From NCBI GenBank assembly GCA_000697665.1, contig KL197744.1:241090-305089 (forward strand): DNA of 64,000 nucleotides, given 5' to 3'. Below are positions 1-11,674 of the stretch, piece by piece. A model generated the notes under the pieces. The model worked only from the letters and a program-made list of their open reading frames with translations, searched no databases and was not told where the DNA came from. A program made the translations under genes and the position numbers. Origin of the DNA: Jaapia argillacea MUCL 33604. Taxonomy: Eukaryota > Basidiomycota > Agaricomycetes > Jaapiales > Jaapiaceae. Numbering within the stretch: the first letter of the stretch is position 1; each line of letters opens with the position of its first letter.

Positions 1-605
1 AGACATGCAAGAGGTTGGTCAGATGTGACTGGTGGAGCGATCGGAGGTCAAGCTGTTACAGGCAAGCACTGGGGCTCATAACCTGTTGTCGAGGGTTCAG
101 CGTAGGGGCCTGATAACACTCGACTATCAACCATGGAGCCTGGCAGTCAAGGCAATCACACAGGAGAGGACCTAGTAAGTGTACAAGTGTTAGGCTAGGT
201 AGTGATCATCAGGATCGTGATACATCATAAGGAACATAACGGGTGACTTACTCCTCAGTAGTGCAGAAAAGACTGAGGAGCTGTACAGGCAAGACAGGTC
301 TTATATACTGGAGGGAATGTGGCAGTGCCAAGCAGTGCGAAGGCAGGGTACAACAATAGCAGGGGAAAAGCAGTCCATATGCAGTACAAAGCATGGGAAG
401 GAATGGCAGTGTGTGGAAGAATGAAAAAGTCTGAAACGGAACAATGGAACGATGAACCAATGGCGAGGAATCTATTCCTCAACAACAACTATCACAATAT
501 TTGGAACTCTGAAGTATGTCATTCTACTTTTTACATCTGTCACTCCAAAGGAGGTGTGGATAGTAGGAACACTGGGAGGATATGAGCACATGAGCCAGTA
601 TTGTT
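1..605. other. Unassigned sequence, possible LTR remnant
   Basis: I see no gene here. On the minus strand a TATA-like stretch around 299-307 precedes a region whose layout resembles the promoter part of the LTRs found further on. However, no terminal repeat partner, primer site or polypurine tract is visible. The sister locus near 45.3 kb has no counterpart to this stretch, so it is probably an inserted element whose other end lies outside the window. The homology with the sister locus starts a little after 605. Confidence 0.3.
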
Positions 606-976
606 GGAATTAGGAAGGAGATTCAACATTTGCCCTTCAAGTTATTTTGATTGGCTTCTTTCAGGACCAAATGCTCATCTCAGATTTCCTTCTACATCCT
701 CACACCAAACCACACCCAGAAATCAATGCAAAACATTACAAAAAGACATGACATACACAGAACAAAAAACACACAAGGTACATTCTTTTTTTCATCTTCA
801 TCTTGGGTATCATAATTTTTGTGTCCACCTCCAGCTCCCTCTCCTGCCACCCCTCATTAAATCATCAGCTCAACCCCAGCCATCACTGAAATCACTCATA
901 CCTCACCCCTCAAACCCCAAAACACCCCAAACAACCCTCCCCACAACACCCCTCCCATCAGTTGCCCACTTCTCCC
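606..976. repeat. Left fragment of the duplicated host locus (3' side of the dead amidotransferase)
   Basis: From about 640 this stretch aligns with 45405-45745, the region just downstream of the intact amidotransferase gene 1. Shared landmarks include the stretch around 750-780 and the C-rich tract around 900-960. It stops at the target site CTCCC (972-976), where LTR element A starts. The same five bases and the continuation of the locus resume at 20688. The copy is diverged and carries no intact gene. Confidence 0.8.
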
Positions 977-1412
977 TGTTAGGAGGGCTTTAGCAACTGG
1001 TACTCAGGCTATGACCTTGAGGCTGTAGAGGATGACAAACGAGATCAAACCAGTTGAAGGGTATGGCTAAAGAGCTGTATTATTCAAGTGGACAAGCTTA
1101 AGGAATACAGGAGGGTAAGAGCACCTTATATACCAGGGCCAGAGAGAGAGAACATAGTAGAATGGTATAGAAGGTGCTAAGAATAGTGTCCAAGGAAGGC
1201 ATGAGAATGGGATAGAAGGAGAGAGAATAAGGTGGAACGTCCAGAGAATCGGTAACCAGCTGAATGGGGTATAGAACGAGAAGCAAAGCTAATAATAGCA
1301 AAACACAATATAAATAGAATGGGTCTAAGGTGAGACATGATAAGATGAGATAAGATGTCCATGATAAGATAAGATAATGAGAAATGAAACAGGTATACAC
1401 AGAGTTGTAACA
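977..1412 (-). repeat. 3' LTR of element A
   Basis: This 436-bp repeat matches 20252-20687 and ends in TG...CA. On the minus strand it carries a cluster of GATAAG-type motifs (about 1335-1382), then a TATA box near 1128. The sequence complementary to the primer site follows about 33 bases after the TATA box. Confidence 0.95.
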
Positions 1413-1430
1413 CCACCCCTTCTTCTAAGC
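1413..1430 (-). other. Polypurine tract of element A
   Basis: Next to the inner edge of the 3' LTR the minus strand is a purine run (AGAAGAAGGGGTGG). This is the expected plus-strand primer of an LTR retrotransposon. Confidence 0.7.
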
Positions 1431-2700
1431 TGAGGTTTGTCCCAAACCTCTATCCAAGCCCTTGTGATTCCAATCCATCTCCAATCCTTGGCGATCTAGA
1501 AATTGCTGCCATGCAGCAGCATCAGGGTAAACTGGGAAGGCAGGAGATGAAAGGTGGTGTTGGGTTGCCAAGAGGTGTTTTTCTTGTTCCATCCAGTAGA
1601 TCCAGGCCCATCAAGCGCTGTCCAATATGAGTTTGCAGCATTGGATGTTTGCCTCAATGTGGGTGTGCTGGCAGAGCTCCTCATTGAGGGTTCATTCTGA
1701 GATTGGAGTTGGCCGTGGTAGGGGTGAAACCAGGGGTTGGGGTGAGGTTGGCGGTTGTTGGGGCAGTTCCTTGTGATGTGTCCTCATTGGAAGCAGTTCC
1801 AACATTTGGTGTCCTGATAGAATTTGACTTCCTTGGCATTGACGTAGTGAGGGGGGCAGGCAGCCCAAAGGTCGATAGGTGATTGCAAGGGTGATGGGAA
1901 GGGGGCTTCTGAATTGGTTCCCCATCTTTTGATGGTGTTGATGGGTTTGGGCCAAATCTTTTCAGAGTCAGTGAGACCAGCTGGGGGCCACTCGTGCTCT
2001 CCTCCTTTGGGTTTCCAATGGGTGGAGGACAGTGCCAAGGAGGGTCAGGGAGGTGGTAGGGATTCGGAGGAGGCAGTGGAGGATGAGGGTTGCAGCAAGG
2101 GGAGGGAGCCATCAGATGATGAGGCATCTATGGGGACAAGAGGTGGCGAGGCGTAGTTGGCATGGCCATTCCACTTGTCGACCTCCATGTCTTTCATGGG
2201 CTGATAATCAGATAGGTGAGGAGAGTATACAGGGGTGGATGGATGGTACAAGGGGCTGCATGCCCTTGGTTGGGTATCTTCTAGGAGGAGGGGATGGGAA
2301 TCAAAGACACCCTTGACCTCCTGGGCAGGGTTAGTTTGAATGATTGGGAGTAGGGGGTGCAGGCTCTTGGGGCAGGCTTTGGAGTAATCAAGACGGTGGA
2401 GGATGGGGGCCTGGTTGATGGTGATGATGGGTATAGGAAGTATGGGGTGAACCCATTTCTGGATATGGCTATCCGTTTTGAAGAAGTCAAGGGCTCGGGG
2501 ATGGCCCATGTGAACATGCATTTCTTCTTGCTGGTTGTGGTTCCACTTGAGAATCCAGTTCTCTGTGTTGACCAGATGGGCCTTATTGAGGAGTTTGGTG
2601 ATGAGCTGACACTCACACCATTTGATGTTGTCGTGTGTCATCACCTGATGGTTGGTGGTGATATAGAAGGCGGGGGCAAGGGGAGGTGGATGCTGGGGGT
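1431..2700 (-). other. Post-integrase region of element A (Pro/Ser-rich, zinc-knuckle-like)
   Basis: Between the chromodomain and the polypurine tract lies about 1.2 kb with long minus-strand open stretches (for example 2045-2644). The deduced peptides are rich in proline and serine. One stretch near 1760-1810 encodes the spacing of a CCHC zinc knuckle (CWNC then GH then C). Element D has a comparable region after its integrase, again with a knuckle. The region is degenerate here and I assign no function. Confidence 0.5.
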
Positions 2701-2809
2701 GAGGACGACAGACAGGGTATCAATGATGGCCTGAGAGATCATTTTGCAAGGGAGACGAGGATGGGTGGTGCTTGTTAGGCAAGAGTGGTTGTTTCTGCTG
2801 CTGGAGTAT

Positions 2810-4808
2810 TCAACAAGGGATGGATTTCTGTAGTTTGGCCAGGTGGGCTTTTAGACGCTTGGGGGCAGGGTTTTTTTCCATATATTCTGGAAGGTTCGGG
2901 AGGCTTTCCACAGCTGTGCGTTTGGCTGTGAGGTCAATCCAGAGTTGGGTCCACTCTTCCTCAGGTATCCTTAGTAACATGAATGCTAGTTTGATAGGTT
3001 TGGGAGAGTTGGGGTGTTTCTGATGGAACGTCTCCACCAGTTCTGATGTGTTGCAGAGGTTTCTCATGTCTTCCCATGTGTTTTCTGAGTCTGGGTATCC
3101 TTTCCATTTTACCAGGTATTTGACAGACTTTTTCCCTTGTCCCGCATACTTCAATTTGATGACTTCCTCTACTTCAAATTCTTCTTCTCCAGCGATCAAG
3201 TTGGGTACAGGTTGTGGGTAGTTTATCCTGTGTTCAGCAGTTTCTTTGTATGGGGTTAGTAACCCTGCATGGAATACTGGGTGTATTTTCCAGGTTTTGG
3301 GTAGTTTGAGTTGGTAGGTCCCAGACCCAATGATGGTTTCTATTTCAAAGGGGCTGTGTCATTTGGGGGAGAGTTTGGTGCTGGGATATTCAGTTTTGAC
3401 ATTTTTTCCCTCTAGCCATACTAAGTCTCCAGTCTTGAAGTTGGGTCCCTTTATTCCATACTTGTCGTGTTGATTCTTCATTGCCTCTGCTGCTAGTTTG
3501 AGGCATGCTTTGGCTTCTTCTCTTGACTTCTTGAGTTCTTCGAGTCTTTGTTCCACCGTCAGGATGTTGGGTGTGGGTCTAAACAAAGATTTGATCTTGG
3601 CTTGGTATCTGTGCATAAGTTCGAATGGTGTTTTCTTGGTGGCTGAATGTATGCATGTATTGTGGGATAGTTCTGTGGCATAGAGGAGTGAGGGCCAGTT
3701 GTTTTGGGCTCAGTTGCAGTAGGCTCAAAGGAATATCTCTAATTCTTGATTGACCCTTTTGGTGGCTCCATCGGTTTCCAGGTGATATCCTGTGCTTAGG
3801 GCCAATTTAATATCAAGTTGGTTGAATAATGCATGAAGGACTTGGGACGTAAATTGGGGTCCTCAGTCTGATATCATTTTGTCAGGTAGTTCATATCACC
3901 TAAAGGCTCCTTTGATGAGAATTTCCACTGTTCCATCGGCATCTATGGATTTGTTGCATGGTGTGAAGATTACGGTCTTGGTGAATTGATCGGTGAGGAC
4001 ATGAATGGCGTTGAAGCCATCCACTTCTGGCATGCCTGTGATGAAGTCTTGCATTACGATTTCAAAGGGTTGTGTTGGTATTTCAGTTGGGTGTAAAGGT
4101 TCTTGCGTCGGGTTGTTGTTTGGTTTGATAGATTGGCATATTGCACAACCCTCAATGTAGTTTTTGATGAATATCAACATGCCAGGCCACCAGTAGTCTC
4201 ATTGCACTATTTCTAGTGTTTTGTATCTTCCAGGATGTCCCATTAGGATGGGGTCATGGCAAGATTTTACAACTTTTCACCGTAAGTCTGCGTTTATGGG
4301 TACATATATCTTTCCTTGGTAGAGGATAAGTCTGTCTTCTAAGTTCCATTCTTCTGATCCTTTGGTAAGAGACTGGGGTCCTTGTGTGCGAATGGAGTTT
4401 AGCGCCATTGCTATGGAATCGTCAAGTTTGTTGTTCCTTCTGATCTCTTCTTTTAGGTCTACATCCCCTATTATTTGTGTGTGTTCCTTGTAATTTGTCG
4501 TTATTATGCTTTGTGTTGCTAGCTAAATTTGTTGTGTGATGATGGGGCAGTGTGTTGAAGTGGTTCTGCATCCTGTGATATTGATCTGTTTGGCGAAAAG
4601 TTGGGGGCCTAATAACACTCTGTCCTGATTGTCGGTATCCACCCCCTCTTTATGGTCTTGTTGTCTCAAAAGACCATCCAATTTGTTGGATTTTCCTGGT
4701 TTGTGTATTAGTTCAAAGTCGAATCTGGTTAAGAACTGGGCCCATCGTGCCTGTCATCAACTTAACTTTTGGGTGTGCCAGAAGTATTCCAGGGTTTTGT
4801 GATCAGTG
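2810..4808 (-). other. Integrase and chromodomain region of element A
   Basis: Read on the minus strand, 4180-3896 encodes the zinc-binding end and catalytic core start of a Ty3-type integrase (GCAICQ, then MQDFITGMPE). The stretch 3616-3359 encodes the linker typical of chromovirus integrases. The stretch 3199-2810 encodes a chromodomain with the signature YLVKWKGYP followed by NTWE. The chromodomain is known to steer integration toward modified histones. The stretch is a degenerate fossil and ends at the insertion site of B (target CAGTG, 4804-4808). Confidence 0.85.
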
Positions 4809-5369
4809 TGTTGTGAACACATTCAGACTTGTATATTTTCCTCTGTTTTTCACTCTTTTATCAGACTCCCTTCGCTTTCGTATCATTTCCCTTGTCTATG
4901 ATACTTAGCATCGTTTCATCTTATCTTATCTTATCTTATCTCGAGCATTATCTTATCTCAGACCTCGTACTATTATTAGTGCCCAATGACTTGTCGCACA
5001 CAGCCTCATCATTGTCCTCTGTCTCATTGTTCTGTCTTCATTGTTCTGTATCCATTGTTCATTGTCATTGTCCTGAACCTTAACTCACTCGCCATTGTCT
5101 TTAGACATTGTCTCGTTCGTTATTGTTCGTAGCACATTGTTTGACATTCCATTGTTTCTGTAGTATATAAGGACAACTAGCTACCTTGTATTCGCTAGCT
5201 TGTCCACTTGAACAATACAGCGCTTTAGTTGTATCCTTCAACCAGTTTGCTCCTCCTCATCATCCTCTATCACCTCAAAATCGTAACCTGAGTACTAGTT
5301 AGCAAGAATACCCGAAAGACTTACAAGCCTTATTCGCTACCTTACGCTAATGCTAAGGCACTCATAACA
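4809..5369 (+). repeat. 5' LTR of element B
   Basis: The repeat is 561 bp and ends in TG...CA. Its U3 part holds an array of overlapping GATA motifs (CTTATC repeats, about 4915-4962) and ten CATTGT motifs between about 5005 and 5155. A TATA box TATATAA lies at 5164-5170. The inferred transcript start lies near 5195. Element E carries the same layout. Confidence 0.95.
5164..5206 (+). promoter_or_regulatory. LTR core promoter and self-priming sequence of element B
   Basis: TATATAA at 5164-5170 is followed 33 bases later by AGCTTGTCCA at 5197-5206. This decamer is the reverse complement of the primer-binding site just inside the LTR (TGGACAAGCT, 5372-5381). Its distance from the TATA box puts it at or next to the 5' end of the transcript. 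That is the arrangement of self-priming elements such as Tf1. Confidence 0.75.
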
Positions 5370-5383
5370 CTTGGACAAGCTCT
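5370..5383 (+). other. Primer-binding site of element B
   Basis: CTTGGACAAGCTCT directly follows the 5' LTR. Ten of its bases pair with the inferred transcript 5' end (5197-5206). I did not recognise the 3' end of a tRNA in it, which favours self-priming. Confidence 0.7.
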
Positions 5384-5895
5384 TACCAACCCTACTCACT
5401 CTATGATACCGACACAGTCAGGATCCGCAAGTTCATCATCCATCAACACGCCATCCACTAGCATACTCATCGACCTTGCAAGCTTAGCCTTACAACTCGA
5501 TCAGCACACACAGAATACCACCCATACGCCCTATACACATCTAGTTTGTTGTCTCCTTTCTACGATCCCTCAGTAACATACTCATCAACTTCACATCATG
5601 ACTCGATTGGTACCTACGAGAAATCCAACAGAAGTACGATGAATGCAACAACCGGTAGAAAACTGGCTTTGATCAAAGCCACAATCACCGCCGCAGTCAA
5701 CCTCCTAGCCTATAAACTCTACTGACTAGCTGAGAAGCTACAACCCCAACCACAGGGAGTTTATCCAGAGACATATTGGTCCCAAGATTCACTATCACAG
5801 ATTGATTACCCAACACAAACTCTAGTCATTCCATACTCGCTATCTATACAGACCTATCAGAAATCCCCAACATATTTGCTGAACTACAACCAGAC
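5384..5895 (+). other. Leader and start of gag region of element B
   Basis: This stretch lies between the primer site and the first clear gag open frame. It aligns with the same part of element E (22096-22660), so it belongs to the element. It is degenerate. Confidence 0.6.
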
Positions 5896-7264
5896 TTGGT
5901 AGACATCCCTGCAAACATTTGTGAATACTTGCAATCAGCCACCACCACAGAATTGGAACCTGTATCAGACATATCCCTACACTCAGGAACTCCCTCGCCA
6001 TCAGCAGAACCACCTACGTCACCATCAGAAGTTTTGTCCTATCATAATCTGTATTCAAGACCAGCAATTCCAAGGATTCCTCAGATACAATCAAACTCAG
6101 CCTCACGACTTCTATCATACACCCCATCCCGACCACATACTAGGGGACCCATTAATTACATTCCCACAAGTCCAGCGCAAAATCCCCTAGCAAACACATC
6201 AAATCCATCGACACCATTTCAAAAAAGGAAAAAGATCGGATTGATCTTCAAGAAGATGGACCTATTGGAACTGAACATCCATTCATTGCACCGGCCAACC
6301 CACTTTGATCGGTCCCATCCCAGCACCACCACTAGGTTCTCCACCACCACCACCACCTATCGTCATGGCTACTCAAACACCCAGAGGACCCAAACTTTCC
6401 CCACCAACCCCTTTTACTGGAGATCACCGTAACACCGATAAATTCTTATCAGAAGTCAAACTTGTAATTGGCGCCAATAAAGGAGACTTCCTGGACGAAT
6501 GGTCAAAAGTCTCCTATAGCTTATCCTTCATGAAGGAAGGGACAGCTGGGTCCTGGGCGATGAAATTACTGGAGGATATAGACAATCAAGATGCTACAGC
6601 CTTGACCATAAAGAATGACTGGAAAGAGTTTGCTACAGCCTTGAAGAAGTCATTCAGCGAGTTAGACAAAGGCGCGACAGCAAGGATGCAGATCCAGAAT
6701 CTCCATCAGGGACCAGCTACTGTCAACCAATACATCGCCAAATTTGAAGATCTCACTCGACACACCCAATTCGACGACCAAGCCCTGAAAGAATATTTCA
6801 AACGGGGATTAAATTGGGACATTCTCAAAATTCTCGTACATCTGCCAATGCCACCAGACACATTAACCGAATTCAAAGCCGCTGTGATCAGAGAAGACTT
6901 ACTTCAAGAACAAGCCAGGAACGAGGAATCATGGCACTTCCATAAATCCAAACCCATCTATCCTGACATGCACAAATATCCCCCATCTTATGATCAAAGT
7001 CATCAATCCACCCCCTTCGATATGAGTGTACCCATGGATGTAGATGCCACCAAATTCAAACACTCAGGACAATTTAGGAAGCTTACAGACCCCAAAAGAA
7101 AAGCACTCAGAGAGAAAGGAGCCTGCTTCTACTGTTGTAAACCAGGGCACTTCTTCAACCAATGTTCACTAAAAAAGGGCAGACAAGGAAGATTTCCTAA
7201 TAGATTCCAGACCCGAACCATGGAAATAGAAAGGAAAGATGAAGACAATGAAGAACAACCTTGA
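5896..7264 (+). other. gag region of element B
   Basis: The first part (5896-6432) is Pro/Ser/Thr-rich. The second (6305-7264) has the Ty3 gag core (for example FTGDHRNTDKFLSEVKL) and ends with a CCHC zinc knuckle, CFYCCKPGHFFNQC. The product would be the structural shell protein that packages the RNA. It overlaps a second frame, as is common in this family. It is a fossil. Confidence 0.85.
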
Positions 7265-7365
7265 TCAACCCTGGAAAAGATCGAGGAGTTACTAGATGGA
7301 ACAGCAGATGATGAAAAAGGAAAGATGGCTAGAGGGATACAAGCATTCCTTTCCAAACCAGGTTT

Positions 7366-8187
7366 TTGAAATACCTTCCATCAGTGGTGAATGAGAAGGT
7401 GAACGGACATTTCTCCCAGAATCATAACAGATACACTATCCTGGATACCCCAGACTCTATCAAGGTATCCACACTCAGGAACTCAGGAACTCATTCCTTG
7501 TGTATTCAAGTAGAACTCATCGGGAGAAACAAAACTGCCACAACAGAAGCTCTAATCGACAGTGGAGCCACAGGAAACTTAATCAGTTATGAATACGCAC
7601 TCAAGAAACAAATGCACCTCCAGAAACTAGCAAGGCCCATACCTGTTCATAATGTCGATGACACAGAAAATACAAATGGAGAAATCAATCATTACGTTGA
7701 ATTGGGCATCAGAATATATGGAAGGGAAGGAGGACAACACAAAGAAAAGAATCACCTCTATGTAACCAACATCGGGAAAAGTAACATCATCTTGGGAAGT
7801 GATTGGTTACTCGAACACAACCCAGAGATCGACTGGCAATCTTATATCCTGGAATTCACACAATGCCCTGAAACTTGCAAAATATCGGAAGAAGGAGTAA
7901 CCGCACAGACAAAACCGGAATTACGACCACCCAAAGCAAGAGTTGAAATGGAACCACCAATGGTCAGGACCACACAAACCAAACCACATGAACGAAATAC
8001 AACCACAGGACTACCAAAGGAACCTTGGGTAGATGATGAAACACTCCAGATCAAGAACGACGCCCATGGATGGGCATACGAGGGGATCAAAGCATATAGA
8101 GTCCAAATCGGGGATTCCATACCAGAGGACAACAACATCATCAATGACATAGAATATCTGGCACTTATACAAATTCGGGCACAATGA
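7366..8187 (+). other. Protease region of element B
   Basis: An open stretch encodes the retroviral-type aspartic protease signature ALIDSGATGNLIS. The conserved ILGSDWLLEHNPEIDW follows about 80 residues later. The protease would cut the Gag and Pol polyproteins. The tail leads into the reverse transcriptase region. Confidence 0.85.
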
Positions 8188-8205
8188 AATAAATCAATTG
8201 AATTA

Positions 8206-9673
8206 GTGGAAAAAGCTGCCCAGGGCCAGAAGGAGAAAACCTTAGAAGAAATGGTGCCAAAGGAATATCAGAAATATCGAAAGGTGTTCGAGAAGGGAGC
8301 ATTGGAAAGATTCCCTATACCAAGACCCTGGGACCACACCATTGAACTCAAGGAAGGATGGAAACCAAACAACTGCAAAACATATCCACTGTCACCAGCG
8401 GAACAGAAAGAACTTGACTTGTTCCTGGAAGAACAACTACAAAAGAAATATATCCAACCCTCTAAATCCCCACTATCATCACCATTCTTCTTTGTCAAAA
8501 AGAAGGATGGGAAACTCTGGCCAACTCAAGATTACCGATACCTAAACTCCCAAACAATCAAGAATGCATACCTGATTCCATTGATATCTGAACTGGTGGA
8601 CAAATTGAAGGGGGCAAAGGTTTACTCCAAGTTAGATCTACGATGGGGATACAATAATGTCAGAATCAAAGAAGGGGACAAATGGAAGGCCGCATTCAAA
8701 ACCAATCACAGATTATTTGAACCCAGAGTCATGTTCTTTGGTCTCACAAATTCTCCAGCGACGTTCCAGACCATGATGAACAAATTATTCAAGGAACTCA
8801 TTGACAAAGGCCACATCATTGTATATCTCGACGACATCCTGATATTCACCAAAGACCTCACACATCACCGACAAATCCTGCACCACGTCATGAAAATCCT
8901 GCAAGACAACAATCTATATTTGAAACCAGAAAAATGCACATTCGAAGTACCAAAAATTGAATATCTGGGGTTGATTGTGTCCCACAACTTAGTCAAAATG
9001 GACTCAATCAAGGTGGCAGGAATCACAGAATGGCTGGAACTGAAGAAGGTCAAAGAAGTCCAATCATTTCTTGGATTCTGCAACTTCTATCGATGTTTCA
9101 TCAAGGACTTCTCAAAAATCGCGAAACCACTATTCGAACTAACCAAGAAGGATCATGAATGGGAATGGACGACCAATTGTCAAGAATCCTTTGACACCTT
9201 AAAAAAGGCATTCACATCATCCCCGACACTAGTTATGCCAGACACCACCAAAGAATTCCAGATAGAATGCGATGCATCTGACTGCGCAACCAGAGCCGTG
9301 TTAACACAAAAGGAATCCAACAGCAAATGGCACCCAGTCGCTTACCTATCCAAGTCATTGACCAATGCCAAACAAATCTATGACATCTATGATAAGGAAT
9401 TGCTAGCGATAATCTGAGCATTGGAAGCATGGTGACACTACCTGGAAGGATGTACACATCCCATTCAGATATACACCGATCACAAGAACCTTGAATACTT
9501 CCGAAATGTGCAAAAACTAAGCCGAAGACAGGCTCGATGGGGCCCAATTCCTGACAAGATTCGACTTCAATTTAATCCACAAACCGGGGAAGACAAACAA
9601 ATCTGATGGTCTTTCGAGACGACAAGACCATAAGGAGGGGGTGGATACAGACAATTTGGACAGAATACTTTTA
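8206..9673 (+). other. Reverse transcriptase and RNase H region of element B
   Basis: A long open stretch (8206-9417) encodes the Ty3-type polymerase. Recognisable parts are [20 protein letters not shown], the catalytic motif YLDDIL, the thumb region FLGFCNFY and the start of RNase H (FQIECDASD, then YSKELL-like residues). RNase H homology continues to about 9640. The DNA element C is inserted at 9674-9680, just before the integrase. Confidence 0.9.
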
Positions 9674-9679
9674 GGACCC

Positions 9680-10030
9680 TGAGGGGTCCTGGTAAACTCT
9701 AGTACAATACTGTGGTAGTTGACCACAGACTGTGGTGTATAAGTCCTGGTGGAATAGTACCAGACTTGTTTTGTACAAAATGCACTGGTGTTTCTGTAGA
9801 ACAGAATGTGATAAAACCAGATGTGTTTTTGGTACAATCTATGTTCGTATTACAACATGTAATTTGGATGGGGTGGGGGTCAAATAAATCGGAATAAATC
9901 GAAATAAATCGAAATAAAATTCTGTTAGGGTAGGGTAGCACTTTGGGGTTGTTTGGGAGATGATGTAATATGCCTAAATAGGCAACTAGTCAATGGAGGG
10001 TCAAATAAATCCAAAAAAATCACAAAATTT
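9680..10030 (+). repeat. Left terminal inverted repeat of element C
   Basis: Apart from the first ~25 bases this arm is almost the exact reverse complement of 12227-12576. It includes the TGTGGTAGTTGACCACAG segment, itself a small palindrome. It continues into the assembly gap. Confidence 0.9.
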
Positions 10031-10651
10031 NNNNNNNNNNNNNNNNNNNNNNNNNNNNNNNNNNNNNNNNNNNNNNNNNNNNNNNNNNNNNNNNNNNNNN
10101 NNNNNNNNNNNNNNNNNNNNNNNNNNNNNNNNNNNNNNNNNNNNNNNNNNNNNNNNNNNNNNNNNNNNNNNNNNNNNNNNNNNNNNNNNNNNNNNNNNNN
10201 NNNNNNNNNNNNNNNNNNNNNNNNNNNNNNNNNNNNNNNNNNNNNNNNNNNNNNNNNNNNNNNNNNNNNNNNNNNNNNNNNNNNNNNNNNNNNNNNNNNN
10301 NNNNNNNNNNNNNNNNNNNNNNNNNNNNNNNNNNNNNNNNNNNNNNNNNNNNNNNNNNNNNNNNNNNNNNNNNNNNNNNNNNNNNNNNNNNNNNNNNNNN
10401 NNNNNNNNNNNNNNNNNNNNNNNNNNNNNNNNNNNNNNNNNNNNNNNNNNNNNNNNNNNNNNNNNNNNNNNNNNNNNNNNNNNNNNNNNNNNNNNNNNNN
10501 NNNNNNNNNNNNNNNNNNNNNNNNNNNNNNNNNNNNNNNNNNNNNNNNNNNNNNNNNNNNNNNNNNNNNNNNNNNNNNNNNNNNNNNNNNNNNNNNNNNN
10601 NNNNNNNNNNNNNNNNNNNNNNNNNNNNNNNNNNNNNNNNNNNNNNNNNNN
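10031..10651. other. Assembly gap (621 N)
   Basis: The run of N lies inside element C where its long inverted arms would pair. That may be why the assembly failed there. Nothing can be annotated in it. Confidence 1.
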
Positions 10652-11215
10652 TGAGAACAAAAAGGTGACTCACTGATTTGTGTTTTCCTGGGCACTCGGA
10701 GGAGGTGGGTAAGTGAGGAAAGTGTTCTCAGACATCTTTCACATAGGTCCATGACCTGAGATAGTTGGTTTTGGGCAACTGTGAAGAGTGGTTTTCACCC
10801 ATGTTGAACCTGAGGTTGGCCCAAGTTGGCCAAAGAGTGAGTTGATACTGTACATCACCCAGAGTATCCATTGTCATCTCAAGACTGGGGTTGATGTGAG
10901 AAGGCTTAGGTTCAGAGGAATGACCATAAGGGTGGGGGATTATGGATTCCTGACTTTCATGGAACATTAATGCTATACCTAGGCTCAACTTAGATTATAT
11001 GATGGTGAGTGAATGTGTGGTGAGAGTCAACTGGTCAGCAAACAATCACAGATCCAGAGTTGGTGAAAACCACTTTTCACAGTTGCCCAAAACCAACTAT
11101 CTCAAATCATGGATCTATGTGAAAGATGTCTGAGAACACTTTCCTCACTTACCCACCTCCTCCAAGTGCCCGGGAAAACACAAATCAGTGAGTCACCTTT
11201 TTGTTTTCGGTAAAA
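10652..11215. repeat. Internal inverted repeat of element C
   Basis: The sequence 10653-10802 reappears in reverse complement at about 11062-11211, with a loop of about 260 bases. Shared blocks include the tracts around TTGGGCAACTGTGAA and CACTGATTTGTGTTTT. It could fold into a long hairpin and may be the footprint of an older nested palindromic element. Confidence 0.85.
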
Positions 11216-11674
11216 CTAAAGTTGTGAAAATGGTTGATATAAGTATCTGAGATTGTAGCCCCTACCTCCCTGTATCTAAAATGAGTCATCCCACTTTGCT
11301 GAGTCATCCAACCATCAGCCAAACCAGTGATTTCTGCCTTTTGGTGAGTATTTCGGTGAAAATGAAAGTCATGGAAATGCTGATGTAAGTATCTAGGATT
11401 GTAGCCCCCAACCAGAAGATCCTGGAATGGGCACCCTTACCTCATTTGATACACCATACCTCTGGCAAAATACAAAATGATTTCAAAACAGGACACTTTT
11501 GCATTTTGTTTGGCTTGCGGTAGGTCAAGTAATGATGCTATCAGCAAGGCGGTGGCATATTTGAGCTCCCCCACCTTCAGGCTATCCATTGATGCCTATA
11601 TTACATAAACTTCCAAATTTGGTAATTTTCACGTCTGTACTCTATCAGGGGCAACAAGCACATTCTAGAATCAC

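Noticed and set aside
1-605. LTR of a further element at the left edge
   Set aside because: Only a TATA-like stretch supports it. No terminal repeat, target duplication or matching primer site was found. The short direct repeat TACAGGCAAG (55-66 and 281-292) has the wrong orientation for self-priming.
9925-10752. Very long open frames across the unread bases
   Set aside because: They consist almost wholly of unknown residues translated from N and carry no information.
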